From Rhizobium esperanzae (GTDB lineage: Bacteria > Pseudomonadota > Alphaproteobacteria > Rhizobiales > Rhizobiaceae), in NCBI RefSeq assembly GCF_014197615.1, contig NZ_JACIFY010000004.1:248001-312000 (forward strand): a DNA stretch of 64,000 nucleotides. Reading direction: 5' to 3'. Positions 26,043 through 34,460 of this stretch are shown here, in pieces (the stretch's first letter is position 1; the number at the start of each line of letters is the position of its first letter). The notes under the pieces are model-generated. The model did not search any database. It was given only the letters and a program-made list of their open reading frames with translations, and was not told the origin of the DNA. The position numbers and the translations under genes are program-made.

Positions 26043-27976
26043 TATGCCGCCTTTGTGAGCGAGAATTCCGGATCATCCCAGGGGCTTGTAACCGGATTGA
26101 TCTCGACTATCCCATCCACGGCCGCACCAACCGCCATCGCCGAAGCCACGGCCGGGTCAATGCGCACCGTGGATTTCTTCTTTGAGAACCACTGATTGCC
26201 CATAAGCGGGTCGGTTTCGATCGCAACGCCCATCAGAGCGCCCAGCAGAACCGGCGACTTTCTAAGCCGCACGCGCTCCTCAAGGATCAGCGCCTCGAGC
26301 GCCGCGACACTACCTGGCATCCACAAGCCGAGCGGCGGATCCAGGCCTGCATCTTTTGCCGCCTGCACCTTGTCCTCGTCTGGTTTTGCCCGCTTCTTGC
26401 CGCCCTGCGGGTGGGCTACGGTCTTGATGCTGGCGCCGTACTCGTCGAGCTCGGTTTCGAACTTGTCAAACGCGTAACGGTCGAAAGCCAAAACGCCAAT
26501 TCCGTGCTCGGAGTTAAGGCGAGCGAATAGAGCAGCAACATGATCATATCGTACGCGTGCGCCCTCCGGAGCGTTGATGTAGCCGTTGTCCATCCATAGC
26601 CGGTAGGGCACATGGTCTACCTTCGACCGCTCATCCATGGTGTCTCGCGGCGTCCACGCCTCGATCCAGAGATCGAAGGTGGGCAAATCGGCCTCAGTGC
26701 CGTCCTCGCGCATGACGCGCTTGGATCCTGTCTCGACGACGAAAGCCGCCGCGGTCAAATCCTTGGCGCCGGACAAGTCCAGGCCGGCGGCCGTGATCTG
26801 CTTGCCCTTGTGCTCGGTATACGGGTCGAAATCGACCATCACCTTTTCAAGGATGGGGCGCGGAATCCATGCGGTGTCAGCCTCTGTCCAGACGCAAAAG
26901 TGCAGCCGGAGAATGCCGTTCCGCTTGGATGGAATATCCTTCGCCTGGTTGACGACGCCGGCAAGATAATCGTGCTTGAGCGTCACGCCGAAGAGCGGGT
27001 TAGCCTTCTGCCAGCATGTTGGGTCAGTGAATGGATCATCGTCTTTGTCGAGCGCGCAGACATATGAGAATGTCGTGTCGTCGACGACCTCGCCAACATA
27101 GGTGAAATCGTCGTCTGGCGTCTGCGTGCCAGCCGCGACCTTGATAGCGTGCTGGTGTTCATCCCAGCAAATCGAATTCCGATCGCTCCCCGAGTTCGTA
27201 ATCATGAACAACAGCGGCTGCCGGCGAAACTTGAAACCGCGCTCGAGCATTTCGATGACCTTGCCATCTGGATGCTCGTGGATCTCGTCGCAGAGCGCGA
27301 TATACGGCCTCGGGCCGGAGTGCGCGCCCTCTCGCGAGATCGGCCGGAAAAATGATCGCTTCTTGAGGTACGACAGGTTCCAGATCGGATTGCCGCCCGA
27401 TGGCGTCAGCTTCGACTTGAGCGCCGGCGACTGCTCGTACATCGCCACCGCGTCGCGAAACAGAACGAATGCCTGATCCTTGTTAGCAGCCGCGGCGTAG
27501 ATTTCGGCCGCCGCCTCGCCGTCCGATGTCAGGCAATAGTGCCCGATGCCAGCGGCCAGCGGAGACTTGCCGTTGCCCTTACCTTCCTCGATGTAGGCGC
27601 GCCGAAAGCGGCGCAGGATTGCGCCGTCGGATTCAACGCGCTTCCATCCGAAGATGGAACCAATCTTGAACTGCTGAGAAATATGCGGGTGGAACGGCCG
27701 GCCTTCAAACTGGCCGCCATTCAATCTCAAAACAGCCGGGAAAAACCGCAGGACACGGTCGGCAGCCTCTGGATCCCAGTGGATGCCGCGCGCCGGGCCG
27801 TTCAGGCGGTCGTCTCGGTGCCGACGGCAGGCGTTCCGAACGTGCGGGCCGGCAATGATTGTGCCACTGATTACGGCTTCCGCATACTCGTCGACCGGGC
27901 CAACTGGATACGGCGGGTTGAAGTGCGCCGGAACGCTAGTCGAAGAACTCGTCTGCTGGGTCTTTGCTCTCGCCAT
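26042..27976 (-). CDS. Terminase large subunit
   Basis: 644 residues from ATG 27976. ATPase with P-loop region EEGKGNGKSPLAAG (131-143) and Walker B IALCDE (D230, E231), then a nuclease part beginning GLDLSGAKDLTAA. Translocates DNA into the prohead and cuts it. Overlaps the small subunit by 41 nt. The longer frame to 28018 has no better ribosome site. Confidence 0.93.
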   Translation of the reverse strand: MARAKTQQTSSSTSVPAHFNPPYPVGPVDEYAEAVISGTIIAGPHVRNACRRHRDDRLNGPARGIHWDPEAADRVLRFFPAVLRLNGGQFEGRPFHPHISQQFKIGSIFGWKRVESDGAILRRFRRAYIEEGKGNGKSPLAAGIGHYCLTSDGEAAAEIYAAAANKDQAFVLFRDAVAMYEQSPALKSKLTPSGGNPIWNLSYLKKRSFFRPISREGAHSGPRPYIALCDEIHEHPDGKVIEMLERGFKFRRQPLLFMITNSGSDRNSICWDEHQHAIKVAAGTQTPDDDFTYVGEVVDDTTFSYVCALDKDDDPFTDPTCWQKANPLFGVTLKHDYLAGVVNQAKDIPSKRNGILRLHFCVWTEADTAWIPRPILEKVMVDFDPYTEHKGKQITAAGLDLSGAKDLTAAAFVVETGSKRVMREDGTEADLPTFDLWIEAWTPRDTMDERSKVDHVPYRLWMDNGYINAPEGARVRYDHVAALFARLNSEHGIGVLAFDRYAFDKFETELDEYGASIKTVAHPQGGKKRAKPDEDKVQAAKDAGLDPPLGLWMPGSVAALEALILEERVRLRKSPVLLGALMGVAIETDPLMGNQWFSKKKSTVRIDPAVASAMAVGAAVDGIVEINPVTSPWDDPEFSLTKAA

Positions 27977-28319
27977 CAGGTTTTGCCCCAGCCTTCGAAG
28001 CGTCTGCAGGCGTCGCACCCATCTGGCCGTAGCACTGGCGGAGAAGGTTCATGGCTTGCACGCCAACGTCATCGCCCTTCATCATTCTGCCGCGAATGTT
28101 TGCGGCAATCGCCAGGTGGCCGCGGTGGCTTGAATTCAGCCAGGGCACCTCAGATGCAATTTCGCGCCATGCCTTTTGCGCGTACTCATTCAGCCAATCA
28201 AACGGATCTCCGACGCTATCAGCTACGGTCGGCTCGTTGCGGCCTTCAAATTTTGTTTTCTGCTTGCCTGCGTGGCCAGTGATTTCGGCTTTGGCCTTTG
28301 GCGTTCTCGGCCGCGCCAT
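27936..28319 (-). CDS. Terminase small subunit, P27-like
   Basis: 127 residues from ATG 28319, with AGAGGG 6 nt upstream. The basic N-terminus (ARPRTPKAKAEITG) and helical centre (FDWLNEYAQKAWREIASEVPWLN) match P27-type small terminases. Recognises packaging-site DNA. The operator palindrome at 28330 lies immediately before its ribosome site. Confidence 0.8.
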   Translation of the reverse strand: MARPRTPKAKAEITGHAGKQKTKFEGRNEPTVADSVGDPFDWLNEYAQKAWREIASEVPWLNSSHRGHLAIAANIRGRMMKGDDVGVQAMNLLRQCYGQMGATPADASKAGAKPDGESKDPADEFFD

Positions 28320-28329
28320 GCGCACCCTC

Positions 28330-28344
28330 TTGACAAATTTGTGA
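28330..28344. promoter_or_regulatory. ACAAATTTGT operator before the terminase genes
   Basis: TTGACAAATTTGTGA with the ten-base palindrome at 28333-28342, 11 nt before the small terminase start. The better promoter orientation (TTGACA, 17 nt, TAGTTT) points right, away from the gene. As a bound site it could act as a roadblock for transcription entering the terminase operon. Confidence 0.6.
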
Positions 28345-28513
28345 TTTGCGCGTAGTTTCAAACCATCAGCCGTTGAGCAGAGCTCCGGCTAACCGCACCC
28401 CCGTCACCCTCAACTTTTCAATCGAAAAAATGCATAGGAATGCCCATCGTCGTTTCCCTGTATGGGCCCGCTGGCAACCTCGATGCACCCCTCCCCATTA
28501 GGTGCACTTGCAT

Positions 28514-28801
28514 CTACAGGGGCCAGCCATCGGCGCCGTAGACGACGACAGTCTTGCCGTTGTCCTCAAGCTTCCCTCGAGAGGAGTGACAAGGTTTGCA
28601 GGTTGAGAGAAATGGGCCAGACCAGAACAGATCAAGGTCGCCACGATGGGCGACCCGATGGTGCACCTCAGTTGCCGGCTCGACGACCTCTCGCTCCAAG
28701 CACCACTCACACAGAGGGTGCATGCTTAGCTGAGCCTGTCGCAGTGCTCGCCACCTGGCCGACTTATATAAGTGCAACCAATCCCTTGATCTATGCTGCA
28801 T
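28514..28801 (-). CDS. HNH endonuclease (packaging-associated type)
   Basis: 95 residues with the HNH core: CEWCLEREVVEPATEVHHRVAHRGDLDLFW and LSTCKPCHSSRGK, two Cys pairs for zinc and HH for the metal-bound His. In HK97-like phages an HNH nuclease beside the terminase is needed for cos cleavage, so a cos site may lie in the 190-nt spacer to the terminase (28320-28513). ATG 28801 overlaps the upstream gene by 11 nt. Confidence 0.85.
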   Translation of the reverse strand: MQHRSRDWLHLYKSARWRALRQAQLSMHPLCEWCLEREVVEPATEVHHRVAHRGDLDLFWSGPFLSTCKPCHSSRGKLEDNGKTVVVYGADGWPL

Positions 28802-29663
28802 AGGCAAACAAACTCGGCTGCTTTGGCGGCGTATCGCTCTTATCGCGATTGCACTTGCGGCAAGCGCACTGAGTATTCATGTAGCTGTGCGCGCCACCAA
28901 GACTGAGTGGCATGATATGGTCCAACTCAGGCGCCCTATCGTCGTATGTGCCGCGTAGTCCTCTTGGCGTCTTCACGCCGCATATGCGGCACTTCCATTT
29001 ATCTCTCTCGAAAACAATGAGTGGATCGACGTTCTCAACAAGAGCGCCGCGCATCCGGGCGCGCTCTTTCTTCCTGGCCATCCGATGTGAGTTGCGACGG
29101 CTGCACTTGTCGGAACAGTAAACAGTTCTCAAGTCACCGTATGAAGTGGCGAACATGTTCCCGCATTCTTTACACGCCTTGGGAGAATGGTCCCTATTGT
29201 CGTTGGCAGACGCGTACTTCCTCGCTTTGTCGCGCGCATCATCCTTGCGGCATTCATCGGAGCAAAACACAAAAGACTTTTTGTGTGCTGTGAAAACTGA
29301 GTCACAGCACCGGCAGCGTTTGCGCAACACGATGAACGACACAGGATTTGTCACAAGTGCGACGTGGCCTAGATTTGCCATTATTGCTGTGCCGCTGCAT
29401 CGCTTGGAGCAGAACCTTGGCTCTGCCTTGTCCTTCTTAACCTTGCGAAAGGATGTGCCGCATAGCTCGCAAATGCGCTCCGGAGATCTAGCGAGCGCCA
29501 TTTCTTTTTCACGTGCTGGATTTCGCTTTGTACGATCCATCGCTCTGGCGCACGCCTCGCCGCAGTACTTTCTGGCGGCGTGACCTGTCACCTCGTTCTC
29601 GCAAACTAGGCACTTCCTGAAATTATCATTGGCAGCAACAGGGCCGCCGAATAGCGCATCCAT
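28791..29663 (-). CDS. HNH endonuclease with four zinc-ribbon modules
   Basis: 290 residues. Four Cys4 modules (CLVC-CGEAC, CELC-CSKRC, CRCC-CSDEC, CKEC-CSDKC; residues about 18-185) are followed by an HNH nuclease (CRICG-ELDHIMPLSLGG-CRKCN, 220-285). Looks like a free-standing homing endonuclease with tandem DNA-binding zinc ribbons. Two ANDN-type tetrapeptides occur between modules. Start ATG 29663, or TTG 29666 with AAGGAG 8 nt away. A folded leader lies upstream. Confidence 0.85.
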   Translation of the reverse strand: MDALFGGPVAANDNFRKCLVCENEVTGHAARKYCGEACARAMDRTKRNPAREKEMALARSPERICELCGTSFRKVKKDKAEPRFCSKRCSGTAIMANLGHVALVTNPVSFIVLRKRCRCCDSVFTAHKKSFVFCSDECRKDDARDKARKYASANDNRDHSPKACKECGNMFATSYGDLRTVYCSDKCSRRNSHRMARKKERARMRGALVENVDPLIVFERDKWKCRICGVKTPRGLRGTYDDRAPELDHIMPLSLGGAHSYMNTQCACRKCNRDKSDTPPKQPSLFAYAA

Positions 29664-30062
29664 CAAGGTCTCGACTCCTTGTCGACCTCATGTTGATAGC
29701 GGGTGAGCCGAAGCCCACCCGCAGAACCAGCGCAAGAGGTCGAGAATTGCGCTGATCAGATGAAACCGAAAGCGGCCGCTCAACACCGCTATGCAGTGGA
29801 GCAGCCGCAGGGATCGCCAGTCGCCGAGGAGGGAGCGCCAGGCAATTGACCACCAACGAAGCGCGTCCGCAACGTCGTCCTGTCGTTCCAGGAGCTAGAC
29901 ATGGCCGCAAAGGGCCAGAGGATCATGGGTGGGGCATAGTTACCCGCTCACTCAGCGGCTGCACCTAACTGCAGCATGGCGGCGGGGCGGTCGCAACCGC
30001 AAAGGGGTGAGGATTAAGCAGTCCTCTCAACCCTTGGTGACCTGAATGCGCGTGGCATACGG
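29664..30062 (-). other. Structured leader region without a confident gene
   Basis: Outer stem TCGACCTC / GAGGTCGA (29682-29689 with 29736-29743) encloses GCGGGTG / CACCCGC (29699-29705 with 29716-29722), just upstream of the zinc-HNH gene. A minus-strand frame at 29688-29891 reads like a protein (LERQDDVADALRWWS, ILDLLRWFCGWASAHP) but has only CTG as a possible start directly after a TAG. Nothing convincing in the remainder. Confidence 0.4.
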
Positions 30063-31016
30063 TCACGCTGCACGGTTGCGAAAGCGACGTAGGGCCTCGG
30101 CATCCAGGGCCTTCTCTCGCTTGTCTATCTCTTGCCATTTTATGGAGATGCTGCCGATTGCCATACCAACAAGCACGCGGCCTGCGACGGCCGGCTGCGA
30201 TTTGTCTTCTGATCGGCCAATGTCCGTATATGACTTGCCGCCTAGGGCGGCATCTTCGAATGGCTCGACAAGCGGGCCGAGTGATGCCCTTAGCTCTGCC
30301 AGTATCGGCTTGGCATCGACGTGCGCATTGAGCACTTCGTCGGTGATCTTCACGTGCAAGCTTTCAGTCTTGATGACGCTGCCTGCGGCAATGTTATCGT
30401 TGTCGGCAACAACCGTGCGTCTGGCTGGCTGAGCATGGGCGCCCTTGCTCTTCTTGATCTTCGACGATTGCTTTATCTCGCCGTCGGGGATCACAATCCA
30501 ATCGCTGGCTGCAGCTGCATCGATATCGGCTTCCGGAGTGAGCCTTTTGCTGACACGAACAACCTCGCCGCCATCCGCCTTGCTATAGTCCAAGCCCTTG
30601 AGAGGCTCCGCCTCACAAAGGGCGACCAGCTTGCGATAACGAAGCACGACCGCTATCGCATCGTCTTTCCCGTCTCGCCGGAGCGCTTCAAGAAGTGGAA
30701 AATCCTCACCACGACTTTGAACGCAGGACGGATCGCCGATATCCTGGCGCTTCGCAATTTTTCTCGTCATCTTAGCCATTGAGCGCCGTTCCTCTTTTGC
30801 TTTTCTTGCAGCAACAGCGCGACCATCTGCGCGCTCCTCTGGCGTCGTATGCTTGCGCGACAATCTCGCTTGGGTCTGTTCAACGATTGGCTCCCAGATG
30901 CCATCAACTTTCCTGAAGCGTGTATTTGTCCTGTATGGATGGGGATCGCTTCCGGTGTAAGCTACTCGGCCAGTGGCGTCTAAAATCTGCTCTTCTGCTT
31001 CTATTGCCATCATTGT
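30063..31016 (-). CDS. Unknown early protein, possible DNA-binding regulator
   Basis: 317 residues from ATG 31016 with GGGAG 4 nt upstream. Charged N-terminal half with Lys/Arg-rich stretches (RKAKEERRSMAKMTRKIAKR). The C-terminal part (KSYTDIGRSEDKSQPAVAGRVLVGMAIGSI) has the shape of a helix-turn-helix followed by a helix. It has its own operator just upstream and lies between early and late regions, so a late-gene activator is conceivable. No family recognised. Confidence 0.6.
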   Translation of the reverse strand, partial: TMMAIEAEEQILDATGRVAYTGSDPHPYRTNTRFRKVDGIWEPIVEQTQARLSRKHTTPEERADGRAVAARKAKEERRSMAKMTRKIAKRQDIGDPSCVQSRGEDFPLLEALRRDGKDDAIAVVLRYRKLVALCEAEPLKGLDYSKADGGEVVRVSKRLTPEADIDAAAASDWIVIPDGEIKQSSKIKKSKGAHAQPARRTVVADNDNIAAGSVIKTESLHVKITDEVLNAHVDAKPILAELRASLGPLVEPFEDAALGGKSYTDIGRSEDKSQPAVAGRVLVGMAIGSISIKWQEIDKREKALDAEALRRFRNRAA

Positions 31017-31061
31017 CTCCCGCATGTGGTGGTGCAGGATATATAGGCTTTTGCTCGCCAA

Positions 31062-31077
31062 ATGACAAATTTGTCAA
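31062..31077 (-). promoter_or_regulatory. ACAAATTTGT operator-promoter before the 30063-31016 gene
   Basis: The most symmetric copy: TGACAAATTTGTCA is a perfect 14-bp palindrome (31063-31076). TTGACA (31077-31072) serves as a minus-strand -35; no good -10 stands at 17 nt, although TATATA follows further down. It also covers the stop codon of the secreted-protein gene. Confidence 0.6.
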
Positions 31078-31304
31078 ACGCCGCATGCGCGCTTCGTTGC
31101 TTGCTGTGTCGTGCGGAGATAGACGCGCAGCCCGTTGATCGTCGACTGCGAGACCTTGGAGCGCTCCGCGTCGTCGAGCGCCTGCCAGGCGTAGGCCTCG
31201 ATGTAGCGCGACAGCGTGCAGTCGTTGCTGACGACGGCTTGTGCGTTGGCCGGCGCCGCGAGAGCAAGAAGGCTGACGGCGGATGCGATAAGAATGGATT
31301 TCAT
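31074..31304 (-). CDS. Small exported protein
   Basis: 76 residues: cleavable signal peptide (hydrophobic 4-19, site after APANA-QA) and a short mature domain with two Cys (NDCTLS and RACGV), likely disulphide-bonded in the periplasm. Has its own operator-promoter at 31344-31371 and a GAGGAGAC ribosome cassette. Alone among replication genes; an envelope-directed lysogenic or early function is possible. Confidence 0.65.
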   Translation of the reverse strand: MKSILIASAVSLLALAAPANAQAVVSNDCTLSRYIEAYAWQALDDAERSKVSQSTINGLRVYLRTTQQATKRACGV

Positions 31305-31343
31305 GACTGTCTCCTCTTCGTGGTGACTGGTTGCGATGGTGCT

Positions 31344-31371
31344 AATTTAACAAACTCTACAAATTTGTCAA
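31344..31371 (-). promoter_or_regulatory. Operator-promoter of the small exported protein
   Basis: ACAAATTTGT palindrome at 31359-31368. Minus-strand TTGACA (31371-31366), 16-nt spacer, TAAATT (31349-31344). About 40 nt separate it from the gene start. Confidence 0.65.
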
Positions 31372-31898
31372 GGCGCCTGCCGCAAGCCATGGCCGGACTG
31401 ATTGTCGTTCTCGGCCAGCCAGCCGCGCACGAGCGCCACGGCTTGCCGGGCTGCGTCTTCCGGCACGGCAGCCTCAATGATGGCAATTTCAAAGCCAAGG
31501 GCGCGCAGCAACGGAAACCGGCTTTCCTGGCTGGCCGTCAATGAACCTTCCTCGCCTTTCATCTCGATCATGCGAATGACGCCGCCGAAAAAATACAGCC
31601 TTACATCCGGCTCGCCTGCCGCCATCCCGGCCGCCTTCAACTTCACCGCGGCGTTGCGCCCGCGAAAGCCAGATCCGTTTTGGTCGGCTGCGAGCGTGAA
31701 TGTGCCGGGCTTCACCTTGCTGGCGTCAGCGACATACTCCGGCATGCGCTTCAGAAGTTTGACCGCTTCAATCTGCAAATCGATCTCGAGAACCGGAGCC
31801 GCCTTCACGGTGACCTTTGTGCCGTTGGCTGTGACGGTCGTGACGATGCGAACGCGCTTGCCGTTCAGTCGGGTCGTCTGGGTCGTCCGTTTTGCCAT
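31368..31898 (-). CDS. VRR-NUC domain nuclease
   Basis: 176 residues from ATG 31898, with GGAGGTGGAG upstream. A C-terminal PD-(D/E)XK nuclease of the VRR-NUC class: Glu in LQIEAVKLLK, then KLKAAGMAAGEPDVRLYFFGGVIRMIEMKGEEGSLTASQ, here holding the EPD and E-x-K catalytic pieces. Such phage nucleases are thought to cut branched or recombination DNA. Ends with an AENDN tetrapeptide. The repeat cluster upstream separates it from the primase gene. Confidence 0.85.
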   Translation of the reverse strand: MAKRTTQTTRLNGKRVRIVTTVTANGTKVTVKAAPVLEIDLQIEAVKLLKRMPEYVADASKVKPGTFTLAADQNGSGFRGRNAAVKLKAAGMAAGEPDVRLYFFGGVIRMIEMKGEEGSLTASQESRFPLLRALGFEIAIIEAAVPEDAARQAVALVRGWLAENDNQSGHGLRQAP

Positions 31899-32153
31899 TT
31901 TCTGCTCCACCTCCAAAAAGTGCTCCACCACCTGTTTTGCTCCACCACCCAAAATCTTGCTCCACTACCCCGCTCTACCACCCCCACCCCTAAAGGGGAT
32001 GGGGTGGTGGTGGAGCAGAGTGGAGAGGTAGCCGCGACACGTTTTGCTCCACCCTGCTCCACCCCTAAAAATTGGGTGGTGGAGCAGATTTTTGCTCCAC
32101 TGCTCCACCGTGCTCCACCCCTAAAAATTGGGTGGTGGAGCAGACTTGCCGAC
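31899..32153. repeat. Iteron-like TGCTCCACC cluster, probable phage replication origin
   Basis: About ten TGCTCCAC copies in one direction and three inverted copies (GTGGAGCA) within 250 nt. Two identical 34-bp units start at 32055 and 32111: each is a hairpin with TGCTCCACCC on the left, CTAAAAATT in the loop and GGGTGGTGGAGCA on the right. A third, diverged unit lies at about 31979-32018. The cluster stands directly behind the primase-polymerase/helicase gene and contains no gene. Confidence 0.6.
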
Positions 32154-34460
32154 CTACGCTGCAGCTGCCGTATCTGCCCAATTCGAGCTCTTGATATACG
32201 GCACGAGCTTCCGTGTTTTGATCTCGTGCAGGCGATGCTTGACGAGCTCGCCCTGCTTGATCCAGTTGTCGATGAGGCGCGCGATCTTGCGCTTGTCTGA
32301 CTTGTCGTCGGCGTCCATTTCGAGCACGCGGGCCACGGCATAACCGGCCCACTCGTTCGATTGATCGCTCGCCCGCCAATCCTGGCCATCGAGCACAGCC
32401 TTGATAGCGGCAAGTTTCTCCGGCGCCACTTCCTGCGCGATCTCTTCCGCCGACGGCCATTTCCACTCAGTCACGACAGGCGCGAAATCCTGCGGCTTCG
32501 TGAGGCCTCGCCCATTGCCAAGCGGCACGCTGACGAGGCGACGCCAGTCCAATTTGGACGAAAGAGGAGTCAGATTTGCCTTGCCGTAGTTGACCGAGAA
32601 ATAGCCGAAGCGATCAGCCTTATCGATGCCCGCCTCCGATGCTTGCTCGTCTGACATGCGGTTCAAGACACGCACCGATCGCGCCGCGCCGATCAGCGAC
32701 ACGGCGCCTCGAGCGTCTTCGACGGTCGCCTCACGGTCTGCCACCTTGCGGAGATGGTGCACGATGTCGATGGCGCAGTTAGTGTAATCCGCAATCTGCG
32801 CCCATAGTTTCGCCACCTTGTCGATCGCGCCATTGTCGTTCTCGTTCACGCCGTGGGTCGAAACGAACGGATCCACAATCATGACATCGATGCCATTACG
32901 CTCGATCTGCTCGACCACCGCCTCGACGATCGGCTCCTGGATCTTGACGCCGGTTTTCTTGTCTTCGAGCGCAACGACGAGCTCTTGTTCGCGACCGCTG
33001 TCGAGGAAGAGATGGCCTTCAATGTCGTCCGGCTTGAGATTGTAATGGATGCACGCCGCCATAATGCGCCGCTCCATTTCGTCGCGTGGATCCTCGGCGT
33101 TGAAGACCCAGACCCGCAACCGATGCGGCGGCTTGGTCCCGAGCAGCGCGCGGCCCGACGCCATAGCAAGGCTTTCGGCAAGGCTTAGGCTGGTCTTGCC
33201 AAGGCCGCCCGGGCTGACGGTCACGGACACGTATTTGCGGATCAGGTGGCTGCCATAGGCGAACTCGCGCCGAGGCAAGGAGGCCGGGTCGATCCATTTG
33301 AACGCGGTCGCGTGCAGCGGGCCGGGCGGTGGTTCGTTATCGTTGGCGACACCGTGCGGGAGCGGTTCTGCATCATGAGCCGTTTCCAGAGGTGTGTTTT
33401 CCCGTTCGGGATCAATGTCACCGACTGGTGACGCATCCTCTTGCGCAGCATCTTCATCTATTTCTGGCGGCGCCGCATCCTTCCTGGCTTTCGACAAGCC
33501 ATTCTTGATCATGCGGCTGATATCGACGAGACGCGTATTGTCCTGCTGGAAATCCGATTCCGGTATCTGCCGCGGCTGCCGCATGCCAGCATCAAGCCCG
33601 CGCCGGATCTTCGACCACGTTTCGCGCTCGCCATCCTTCTGCGCCACGCCGTTTGCTTGCGCCGCCGAGTACAGAGCGGATTCCGCCTCCGATCGCGACA
33701 GAGCGCCGGCGCCGACGAATTGGCCCAAGGCATAGGCGCTGGCGTTCAGCTGCGCCCCGCGCCCGCCCTGCCCGGCTGTGGCCAGTAATGCGAGCTCGTC
33801 GTCGACGGCTTTGTTGACGTAATGGTCATTGGTGCCTGCCTGATAACTGAACGGCATTGCCGGGCCTGCCGCAGCCTGCCTTGGCAGCACGAGCTCCAGC
33901 AGCCAATCTGGTGCGTCGGCGATCGGCGATTCCGAGATCCATTTATAGTGCCGGCCGTCAGCCATGGCGCTGCCAGGCATAATCACATAGCCACCATCCC
34001 CGCGCACGTCGACCCCCGATCCGAGACCACCGCGGTTGCGTACGCCAGCCACGTGACGGAAGAAGATATGCGTGCCACCGTTGGCCGTCTTGGCTCGCCT
34101 TGTGTCCGGCAGTTGGCCATTGGCGTTCTCCATGGCCTCAAGCCACTGGTGTCCGTCGGCGACGCCAGGCTTTAGATCGAGATCGAGCACCCAAAAGCCA
34201 GAAGGCGCGCCCGTAGGCACGCCGACAAGGGCATCTGGATTGTCGTTCCACCATCGCTGGATGATGCGCGGGAATTTGCTCGCCCCGCGCAGCCCATTGC
34301 TGGTGTATGGCGTTTTCTCGTGTTTGGTGTCGATCTCGCCGGTGATTGGGTCGGTAACGTCTTCCGGCTTGGCCCTGCATGGAAAGACTGGATAGCCGGC
34401 GGCGACGTAGTGCTGGGCTAGTTCAAGCGGCTGCAATGCTGATCTCCGGAATGTTGTCAT
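32154..34460 (-). CDS. Primase-polymerase with RepA-like helicase domain
   Basis: 768 residues. The N-terminal bifunctional primase/polymerase (prim-pol) domain spans about 1-200 (AAGYPVFPCRAK, VLDLDLKPG, GGTHIFFRH, GVDVRGDGGYVIMPGS). The C-terminal RepA/AAA_25 helicase has Walker A SPGGLGKTSLS (about 420) and Walker B VMIVDPFV (about 520). Replication initiator of the phage, acting at the repeat cluster next door (inference). Its ATG lies within the ANDN codons of the upstream methyltransferase, a 38-nt overlap. Confidence 0.9.
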   Translation of the reverse strand: MTTFRRSALQPLELAQHYVAAGYPVFPCRAKPEDVTDPITGEIDTKHEKTPYTSNGLRGASKFPRIIQRWWNDNPDALVGVPTGAPSGFWVLDLDLKPGVADGHQWLEAMENANGQLPDTRRAKTANGGTHIFFRHVAGVRNRGGLGSGVDVRGDGGYVIMPGSAMADGRHYKWISESPIADAPDWLLELVLPRQAAAGPAMPFSYQAGTNDHYVNKAVDDELALLATAGQGGRGAQLNASAYALGQFVGAGALSRSEAESALYSAAQANGVAQKDGERETWSKIRRGLDAGMRQPRQIPESDFQQDNTRLVDISRMIKNGLSKARKDAAPPEIDEDAAQEDASPVGDIDPERENTPLETAHDAEPLPHGVANDNEPPPGPLHATAFKWIDPASLPRREFAYGSHLIRKYVSVTVSPGGLGKTSLSLAESLAMASGRALLGTKPPHRLRVWVFNAEDPRDEMERRIMAACIHYNLKPDDIEGHLFLDSGREQELVVALEDKKTGVKIQEPIVEAVVEQIERNGIDVMIVDPFVSTHGVNENDNGAIDKVAKLWAQIADYTNCAIDIVHHLRKVADREATVEDARGAVSLIGAARSVRVLNRMSDEQASEAGIDKADRFGYFSVNYGKANLTPLSSKLDWRRLVSVPLGNGRGLTKPQDFAPVVTEWKWPSAEEIAQEVAPEKLAAIKAVLDGQDWRASDQSNEWAGYAVARVLEMDADDKSDKRKIARLIDNWIKQGELVKHRLHEIKTRKLVPYIKSSNWADTAAAA

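Noticed and set aside
23156..26195. Long plus-strand frames opposite capsid, protease and portal genes (up to 442 codons)
   Set aside because: Antisense shadows caused by GC-rich third positions; the minus strand carries clear HK97 family genes.
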